DNA from: Kangiella sp.
GTDB lineage: Bacteria; Pseudomonadota; Gammaproteobacteria; Enterobacterales; Kangiellaceae
Direction: 5' to 3'
DNA length: 31,471 bases
Assembly: GCA_002733465.1 (NCBI GenBank)
Contig: NVVT01000001.1
Coordinates: 245,401-276,871 of the forward strand
Under the pieces are notes generated by a model. That model made no database searches, was not told the DNA's origin, and saw only the letters and a list, made by a program, of their open reading frames with translations. The translations under genes and the position numbers were made by a program. This document shows, piece by piece, positions 26,275-31,471 of this stretch. The stretch's first letter is position 1. The number at the start of each line of letters is the position of its first letter.

Positions 26275-26922
26275 TTACTTTTTGTTAAAACTAGGTTTTC
26301 CAGCATCTTTATTAGAGTTGCTTTCTTGAGGTTTTTCGCTATCACCTTTTTTAGGTAAATGAGGGTGAATTAATTTTTGTTTGAAATCATTTAAACGATC
26401 TTTCTTTTCTTGATCGGTATCTGTCATATCCATTGAACCACGGAATTTACCGCCATCATCCAATTGAATTCTCGGAGCTGTCAAGTTACCTTTAACAACC
26501 GCCGTAGATTTCACTTGAATCAGCTCATCCGCGAGAACATCTCCAGTTAGTTTACCGTGAATGGTGAGGTTTTGTGCATGTACATTGGCGTTAAGTACGC
26601 CTTCTTCACCTATAGAAAGGTTATGCCCTTTCATTATAACAACACCCTCTACTACACCTTCTATATGTAAATCTTCTGTGCCAATTAATTCACCACGAAA
26701 TTTGATGTTTTTTCCTAGTACTGAGTGCCCTTTAGCAATGGTTTCTTTAACCTGATTAACTTGTGTTTGAGCACTTGCAGTTGATGATTCTGTCGATGGA
26801 CTAGTAGCAGAAGAGCTTGAAGGTGATCCAGCTGTCGGTGAGTTTGCAGTACTAGATGTAGGATTTTCTTTCTTACTAGCAAAAAAAGACTTATTTTCAG
26901 AACCTGGTTTAGTGTTGCTCAT
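26275..26922 (-). CDS. Bactofilin (polymer-forming cytoskeletal protein)
   Basis: A 215-residue bactofilin, a self-assembling cytoskeletal protein used in cell-shape and envelope positioning. The central beta-helix of about 100 residues (about 70-170) is recognisable from VLGKNIKFRGEL, the DLHIEGVVEGVV repeat, LNANVHAQNLTIHG and KGNLTAPRIQLDDGGKFRGSM. The flanks are typical disordered tails: a Ser/Thr/Pro/Ala-rich N-terminus and a lysine-rich C-terminus. GGAG precedes the ATG. It is transcribed towards the methyltransferase-like gene. Confidence 0.92.
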   Translation of the reverse strand: MSNTKPGSENKSFFASKKENPTSSTANSPTAGSPSSSSATSPSTESSTASAQTQVNQVKETIAKGHSVLGKNIKFRGELIGTEDLHIEGVVEGVVIMKGHNLSIGEEGVLNANVHAQNLTIHGKLTGDVLADELIQVKSTAVVKGNLTAPRIQLDDGGKFRGSMDMTDTDQEKKDRLNDFKQKLIHPHLPKKGDSEKPQESNSNKDAGKPSFNKK

Positions 26923-27110
26923 ATTTTTACTCCGTTTATAACGTTAGTTTACAATAATGGCTATGTAATAATCTCGGGAGTGAAGGTTAAGCGATAGTTA
27001 ACAATCGAAAATAACCCTACTGATCCAAAACTGGTTTTTAACCCTCAAACTATTTTATTTAAATATAGTCGAAGAGGTTAAATCAAAACAACAATTAGAT
27101 CCGATAGGTC

Positions 27111-27201
27111 GTATAGTGTGAACTCCGTCACGGTTTTGATGGGACTAAGCACTTATCTAATAGATAGATTGGTTTTCGTACTTAGTTTGTCCACACTATA
27201 C
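27111..27201. repeat. Nested inverted-repeat element, 91 bp
   Basis: Outer arms GTATAGTGTG (27111-27120) and CACACTATAC (27192-27201) are perfectly complementary; middle arms ACTAAG (27144-27149) and CTTAGT (27181-27186) and inner arms TATCT/AGATA (around 27154-27166) nest inside. The symmetric terminal repeats resemble a miniature inverted-repeat element or a structured regulatory RNA. No target-site duplication is obvious at the edges and no second copy exists in the window. Confidence 0.6.
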
Positions 27202-27372
27202 AAAAACTACTGCCTAATCAAATCATTTGGCTAGTTGGTAATTATTTCACACTTCTTATAAGTCAGAGTTATAAAAAAATCTAATTTTATAGAAAGAAGG
27301 TGTTTCAAGCTAGAATTTCGGAGCCTATAAAAGACTAGTACATAATAATTTATCCTAAAGTGAAAACTTTTG

Positions 27373-27410
27373 TGTCCGATCCGTCCGAGAATCAAAATCG
27401 GACATTGTCC
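27373..27410. promoter_or_regulatory. Candidate enhancer-binding sites for a sigma-54 activator
   Basis: TGTCCGAT (27373-27380) and ATCGGACA (27397-27404) form a perfect 8-bp inverted repeat with a 16-base gap that contains another GTCCGA; GGACATTGTCC (27400-27410) is an overlapping perfect palindrome. The cluster lies 80-117 bases upstream of the -24 element, the usual distance for an enhancer-binding activator. The link to such an activator is inference. Confidence 0.5.
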
Positions 27411-27461
27411 ATAGAGTGAAAACTCTCTTTCGTCTAATTACAATATATAAAAACGTCTATT

Positions 27462-27474
27462 AATCAATAGGTTA
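27462..27474 (+). promoter_or_regulatory. IHF binding-site consensus
   Basis: AATCAATAGGTTA matches the IHF core WATCAANNNNTTR at every defined position. It lies between the candidate enhancer sites and the sigma-54 promoter, where DNA bending is needed. Confidence 0.5.
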
Positions 27475-27489
27475 AAAGCCTGACAATTG

Positions 27490-27505
27490 TGGCACGGGAT
27501 TAGCT
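27490..27505 (+). promoter_or_regulatory. Sigma-54 (-24/-12) promoter of the adaptor-ABC operon
   Basis: TGGCACGGGATTAGCT matches TGGCACGNNNNTTGCW at all defined positions except one (A for the second T of the -12 box), with exact GG-to-GC spacing. The expected transcription start is about 12 bases after the GC, near 27516, giving a leader of some 45 bases before the adaptor start. Confidence 0.7.
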
Positions 27506-27560
27506 ATATACAAGACAAAGGAAAAGCACCAATAAACTAACTATAACTAAGCGAATTAAT

Positions 27561-28823
27561 ATGATCCAAGATACATCATCACAAGATGTGATTTTAACGA
27601 AATCAAAAACAGTGCCTACCAAATTAATAGTTGTAGTAGCTATCGTATTAGTTTTGAGTTTTCTTTTTTACTCACTAATTTCAAACTGGGCAGCTACAGA
27701 TCAATCGGTAGATCGTTCTAGGTTAAGAATAGCCTCGGTTGAAAAAGGAATGTTTGTGCGAGATATTTCATTGCAAGGAAATATTATAGCGGCCAATAGC
27801 CCAAAACTTTATTCTCCATCGGTTGGAACGGTAACGTTATTATTTAATCCCGGAGAAATAGTTAAACAGGGTGATATTGTTGCGAAGGTAGCTAGCCCAA
27901 CTTTAATTAATCAGTTACAGCAAGAGAAAGCTAAACTGGTCAGTTTAAATATTGAGTATGAACGTCAAAAAATTGCAACTAAACAAGCGAAAATTAAAAG
28001 TGAACAACAAATTAAACTAGAGGCGGTAATTTTAAATGCTGCTAAAAGAGAAAAACGTCGGGCAGAAAAATCCATAAAGATTCAAGCGGTGAGCCAATTA
28101 GATTATGAAAAAGCGCTAGATGATTTAGAGCGCTCTCAGCTTAAGCACGACTTTGCAATAAAGGTGGCTGAGCTAGAAAATGAAAATTTAGTTTTCGAGT
28201 TAAAAGCACGGCAGTCAGAATTGAACCAACATCGTTTGTTGGTAGAAAATACCGAGCGACTAGTAAACGAGTTGACTATCAAAGCGCCGGTATCTGGAAT
28301 TGTAGGTTCCTGGTCCGTAGAGCAAAAATCAGCAATATCAGTGAACCAAGCATTATTAACGATTGTTGATTTGTCAGCCTTCCAAGTAGAAATTGATATT
28401 CCAGAGTCCTATGCCGATGAGCTAGGAATTGGAATGTTGGTGAAAGTGAAATACAACCAGAAAGACTATGACGCTGAGATTATTACCATTTCTCCCGAAG
28501 TGACAAATAATGTCGTGAAAGGTCGAGTAGCGTTTTTGCAATCCCCTCCTCCAGGTATTAAACAAAACCAAAGAGTGACTAGCCGTGTAATTTTAGAACA
28601 AAAAGATAACGTATTGTATTTATCCCGAGGATCATTTATTCAGCATCATAGCGGGCTAAAAGTATTTGTAGTTGAGGAAGACCGTGCGACTTTGACGGAC
28701 GTTAAGTTAGGTTCGAGAAGTATTGCAAAAGTAGAAGTCATTTTAGGCCTTACGGAAGGTCAAAGAGTCATCATTTCGAATACTGATTTTGTTAATGATG
28801 CAAAAACATTAAATTTAAATTAG
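27561..28823 (+). CDS. Periplasmic adaptor (membrane fusion protein) of an efflux system
   Basis: A 420-residue HlyD/MacA-type adaptor that would bridge an inner-membrane pump to an outer-membrane channel. It has a single membrane anchor at about 21-43 (KLIVVVAIVLVLSFLFYSLI), a lipoyl-like half around 81-112 (SPKLYSPSVGTVTLLFNPGE), a long coiled coil (about 114-240, rich in Lys/Glu/Gln), the second lipoyl half (TIKAPVSGIVGSWSVEQ), and beta-barrel and membrane-proximal domains at the end. It is the first gene behind the sigma-54 promoter. The ribosome site is weak. The substrate is not identifiable, and no outer-membrane TolC-type gene is in the window. Confidence 0.92.
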   Translation: MIQDTSSQDVILTKSKTVPTKLIVVVAIVLVLSFLFYSLISNWAATDQSVDRSRLRIASVEKGMFVRDISLQGNIIAANSPKLYSPSVGTVTLLFNPGEIVKQGDIVAKVASPTLINQLQQEKAKLVSLNIEYERQKIATKQAKIKSEQQIKLEAVILNAAKREKRRAEKSIKIQAVSQLDYEKALDDLERSQLKHDFAIKVAELENENLVFELKARQSELNQHRLLVENTERLVNELTIKAPVSGIVGSWSVEQKSAISVNQALLTIVDLSAFQVEIDIPESYADELGIGMLVKVKYNQKDYDAEIITISPEVTNNVVKGRVAFLQSPPPGIKQNQRVTSRVILEQKDNVLYLSRGSFIQHHSGLKVFVVEEDRATLTDVKLGSRSIAKVEVILGLTEGQRVIISNTDFVNDAKTLNLN

Positions 28824-28862
28824 TCAATTTTTTAAAAGCTTAAATTCAAGAGGAAGATAACC

Positions 28863-29579
28863 ATGTTAATAATGAATAATATAAAGAAAGTATTCCGAAC
28901 GGATCTAGTAGAAACCCATGCATTAAGAGATTTTAGTTTGGAAGTTAATGAAGGCGAATTTGTTGCGGTTACTGGACCATCGGGATCGGGTAAAACAACT
29001 TTCTTAAACATTACGGGTATGTTAGAAACTTTTGACGGTGGAAGTTATTCGTTAGATGGAAAAGATGTTAGCCAACTGAATGACAATCAGCGCTCTCAAT
29101 TGCGAAATGAAAAAATTGGATTTATTTTCCAGAGTTTCAATTTAATTCCCGATCTAAACTTATTTGATAACGTTGATGTGCCATTACGCTATCGAGGCTT
29201 TAGTGCAAAAGATAGAAAACAACGTATCGAAAACGCACTAGAAAGAGTAGGTCTTTCCGCTAGAATGAAGCACCTTCCATCACAACTTTCAGGTGGACAA
29301 CAACAGCGAGTCGCCATCGCTAGAGCATTAGCTGGGGAGCCAAGATTTTTATTAGCAGATGAACCAACCGGAAATCTAGACTCATTAATGGCGCGTCAAG
29401 TGATGCAGTTATTGGAAGAAATAAATCAGCAAGGAACAACCGTAATCATGGTAACCCATGATGCTGAATTGGCAAGACGAGCACAAAGAAATATTCATAT
29501 TGTTGACGGGCAAGTAAGTGACTATCAGAAGTTGCAACCGGTACTTAATGTTGCTGAACCTGAAACTGCGAGCGCATAG
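28863..29579 (+). CDS. ABC transporter ATPase, MacB/LolD type
   Basis: A 238-residue ATPase with all canonical motifs: Walker A GPSGSGKTT (38-46), Q-loop at Gln90 (FIFQSFNLIP), signature LSGGQQQRVA (142-151), Walker B FLLADEP (162-168), D-loop NLD and switch His199 (VTHD). It belongs to the LolD/MacB/FtsE-like group that drives mechanotransmission rather than channel transport. GAGG lies upstream of the ATG; an in-frame ATG three codons in is the alternative start. It follows the adaptor by 39 bases and precedes the first permease by nine. Confidence 0.95.
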   Translation: MLIMNNIKKVFRTDLVETHALRDFSLEVNEGEFVAVTGPSGSGKTTFLNITGMLETFDGGSYSLDGKDVSQLNDNQRSQLRNEKIGFIFQSFNLIPDLNLFDNVDVPLRYRGFSAKDRKQRIENALERVGLSARMKHLPSQLSGGQQQRVAIARALAGEPRFLLADEPTGNLDSLMARQVMQLLEEINQQGTTVIMVTHDAELARRAQRNIHIVDGQVSDYQKLQPVLNVAEPETASA

Positions 29580-29588
29580 GAGAATATT

Positions 29589-30905
29589 ATGTTTACCTAT
29601 TATTTAAAATTATCTTGGTTGAGTATTAAAAGAACGCCTATGATAACTGCCCTAATGGTCATTGCAATTGGAATGGGTATTGGCGTTAGTATGACTGTTT
29701 TAACGGTTAATTATCTTATGGGAAAAGATCCTATACCGAGCAAAAGTGGTGAACTGTTTCATGTTCAACTTTATACATACGGTGAAGGTATGGGCAACTC
29801 TAGAGTGGATGATGAATTTCCCTATCAAGTCACCTATCAAGATGGAATGAATTTACATCAATCTGATATTCCAACAAGAAAAACAAGAAGTTTAGCGACC
29901 GGCTTTTCCGTCATTCCAACTAAAGCAGATCAAACACCTTTTCTTGAATCAGCGAGAGCGATTGATAGCGATTTTTTTGCAATGTTTAAAATACCATTTA
30001 TTTATGGTGAAGTTTGGAATAAGACAGTTGACGTTAGCCCTAAAAATGTAATCGTTATCGGTAAGGAATTAAACGAAAAAATCTTTAGTGGCGAAAATAG
30101 CGTTGGACGAGAAATAAATTTGGGTGGCGATTTATTTACCGTTGTTGGTGTTATTGATGATTGGCAACCTACGCCTCGATTCTATGATTTAAATAATGGT
30201 AGTTTCAATTCGTCGGAACGTTTGTTTCTTCCCTTTTCACTTTTACCCGTTTTGGAGTTACCTAGCTGGGGTAATAATAATGGATGGAAAACCGAAATAA
30301 TAAATACTTATGAAGATAGGCTTCGCTCTGAAAGTTTATGGAATCAATATTGGGTAGAGTTAAACACTTCTAAACAAAAAGAAGAGTATATAGATTGGAT
30401 TGATGGATACATCAGCGAACAAAAAAAATTGGAAAGGTTTACCCATGAAAAAGCAGGCGTTTCATTAAAAAATGTCACTCAATGGCTAAATTATAATACC
30501 GTTGTTTCTAGCGATAATAGTATTTTGGTTGGTTTAGCATTTATGTTTTTAGCAGTCTGTATGATCAACACGCTCGGTTTATTACTATCAAAATTTTTAA
30601 ATCGCGCGCCAGAAATTGGTGTTAGACGTGCTTTGGGAGCCAGTAGAAGAACTATCTTTTTTCAACATTTAGTCGATGTAGGAATAATAGGCCTAGCGGG
30701 AGGTTTGGTCGGTTTAGGATTGAGTCAAATTGGTTTAATGGGAGTGAAATCACTTTATAGTGATTACAACGACCTAGTTCAAATGGATATGACGCTTATG
30801 ATAGGTTCCATTACTATTGCAATCATCTCCAGTGTTTTAGCCGGTATGTATCCAGCATGGGTTATTTGCAAAACTAATCCATCCGTATATCTGAAGATAC
30901 AGTAG
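29589..30905 (+). CDS. ABC transporter permease, FtsX/MacB type (first of a pair)
   Basis: A 438-residue permease with one N-terminal membrane helix (about 18-43), a large extracytoplasmic MacB-PCD-type region (about 50-310), and three C-terminal helices with the FtsX-family motif APEIGVRRALGASRRT between the first two. Unlike E. coli MacB, the ATPase is a separate protein. A GGAG site precedes the ATG. It is followed after 33 bases by a second permease gene. The pair probably forms a heterodimeric pump with the adaptor and ATPase. The substrate is unknown. Confidence 0.92.
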   Translation: MFTYYLKLSWLSIKRTPMITALMVIAIGMGIGVSMTVLTVNYLMGKDPIPSKSGELFHVQLYTYGEGMGNSRVDDEFPYQVTYQDGMNLHQSDIPTRKTRSLATGFSVIPTKADQTPFLESARAIDSDFFAMFKIPFIYGEVWNKTVDVSPKNVIVIGKELNEKIFSGENSVGREINLGGDLFTVVGVIDDWQPTPRFYDLNNGSFNSSERLFLPFSLLPVLELPSWGNNNGWKTEIINTYEDRLRSESLWNQYWVELNTSKQKEEYIDWIDGYISEQKKLERFTHEKAGVSLKNVTQWLNYNTVVSSDNSILVGLAFMFLAVCMINTLGLLLSKFLNRAPEIGVRRALGASRRTIFFQHLVDVGIIGLAGGLVGLGLSQIGLMGVKSLYSDYNDLVQMDMTLMIGSITIAIISSVLAGMYPAWVICKTNPSVYLKIQ

Positions 30906-30938
30906 TTAATCACATTTAAAATATTAGTGGAGAAATAT

Positions 30939-31471
30939 ATGTTAGAAATAAGACCGATACTTAGCGCATTAAAAAGACACAAAAGTACAACCTTCCTTAT
31001 GGTTTTACAAATTGCGATTACTTTTGCGGTTGTGGTTAACTCGATAAGTATTATTAAACAACGACTCGATTTAATGAATCGAGAAACAGGCCTCGCGGAA
31101 AGCGAATTGATATCATTTAATGTGAGCCCTTTTAGTGATAACTATGACTTAGAAAATAACTTTAAAGCTGATATTGAGTTACTGAGAAATACACCCGGTG
31201 TAATAGATGCAGTAGTTACCAATATGGTACCTTTGAGCGGTAGTGGAAGTTCTTCAACTGTTTCTGCTAGCCAGGAAGATAGTGACAATGGTGAAAGTAG
31301 AGGTTCAGGATTTTTTCGAGGCGATAGCCATATTCTAAATACTTTTGGTTTTAAGTTAGCGTCGGGTAGAAATTTTAAACCTAGCGAAGTCGTTTATACT
31401 CAAGAATTTGTTGAACCCAAAGTTGTAATGATAACGCAATCTCTTGCGGATAAACTGTATCCAAATAGTGA
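30939..31471 (+). CDS. ABC transporter permease, FtsX/MacB type (second of a pair, cut by window end)
   Basis: The reading frame opens at the ATG at 30939 with GTGGAG upstream and runs off the window after 177 codons without a stop. It begins MLEIRPILSALKRHKSTT, then a membrane helix (FLMVLQIAITFAVVVNSISII), and an extracytoplasmic region (SFNVSPFSDNYDLENNFKAD; LRNTPGVIDAV) of MacB-PCD type. This fits the N-terminal 40 percent of an FtsX-like permease, partner to the one upstream. It appears intact up to the window edge. Confidence 0.85.
   Translation, partial: MLEIRPILSALKRHKSTTFLMVLQIAITFAVVVNSISIIKQRLDLMNRETGLAESELISFNVSPFSDNYDLENNFKADIELLRNTPGVIDAVVTNMVPLSGSGSSSTVSASQEDSDNGESRGSGFFRGDSHILNTFGFKLASGRNFKPSEVVYTQEFVEPKVVMITQSLADKLYPNS

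Larger units (their letters stand above)
26923..27560. other. 638-bp regulatory region upstream of the exporter operon
   Basis: This is the longest gene-free stretch in the window. It separates bactofilin (minus) from the adaptor-ABC operon (plus). From left to right it holds a little-marked AT-rich part to about 27110, a nested inverted-repeat element at 27111-27201, a second AT-rich part, then candidate enhancer sites, an IHF site and a sigma-54 promoter at 27373-27505. The only small open frame I noticed (31 codons at 27139) has no ribosome site. Confidence 0.7.

Noticed and set aside
27139..27234. A 31-codon open frame (MGLSTYLIDRL...) inside the nested inverted-repeat element
   Set aside because: There is no Shine-Dalgarno sequence, it is short, and its frame is set by the inverted-repeat arms. 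It looks incidental.
27413..27426. AGAGT-GAAA-ACTCT hairpin upstream of the exporter
   Set aside because: It would lie upstream of the inferred transcription start, so an RNA hairpin role is unlikely; AGTGAAAACT also occurs at 27359-27368, but two copies are not enough to call an operator.

Overview
The window is about 31.5 kb of AT-rich chromosome from a gammaproteobacterium. Its protein content and the smg-dprA-lysM / def-fmt-rsmB-trkA order are typical of Gammaproteobacteria. The low GC content and protein style would fit a marine Kangiella/Pleionea-like or related lineage, but that placement is inference. I saw no rRNA, tRNA, CRISPR array, prophage or insertion sequence.

Region by region. 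(a) 1-580: the 3' end of mnmE (tRNA-modification GTPase) convergent with a tiny lipoprotein gene. (b) 580-1125: a 546-bp gene-free stretch with a strong AT-rich palindrome. (c) 1126-8096: a very large membrane hybrid sensor kinase (MASE3-like, Cache-like, HAMP, PAS, HisKA, HATPase, two REC) whose stop codon overlaps that of a convergent secreted metzincin-type zinc protease; then pabA-type glutamine amidotransferase and a convergent Sel1/TonB-C mosaic protein. (d) 8164-9801: tesB and an XRE-type regulator on the minus strand. (e) 9977-13027: promoter, pntA, pntB and an intrinsic terminator. (f) 13181-15615: a YggN/DUF2884 periplasmic protein with its own terminator, then a two-gene split version of a fused-MFS/spermidine-synthase-like protein. 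(g) 15648-24955: the conserved housekeeping block smg, dprA and a LysM protein (minus), divergent from def, fmt, rsmB, trkA, trkH and a DUF1289 gene (plus). (h) 24963-26922: bactofilin followed by an unusual protein made of two tandem degenerate methyltransferase-like halves (minus). (i) 26923-27560: a 638-bp regulatory stretch. (j) 27561 to the end: a membrane-fusion adaptor, an ABC ATPase, and two FtsX/MacB-type permeases, the second cut by the window edge.

The most interesting part is (i)-(j). The exporter operon is preceded by what reads as complete sigma-54 promoter architecture: inverted-repeat candidate enhancer sites, a perfect IHF consensus and a -24/-12 element with one mismatch. 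Upstream of that lies a separate 91-bp nested inverted-repeat element. The tandem methyltransferase-like protein next to bactofilin and the split synthase are the next most notable features.
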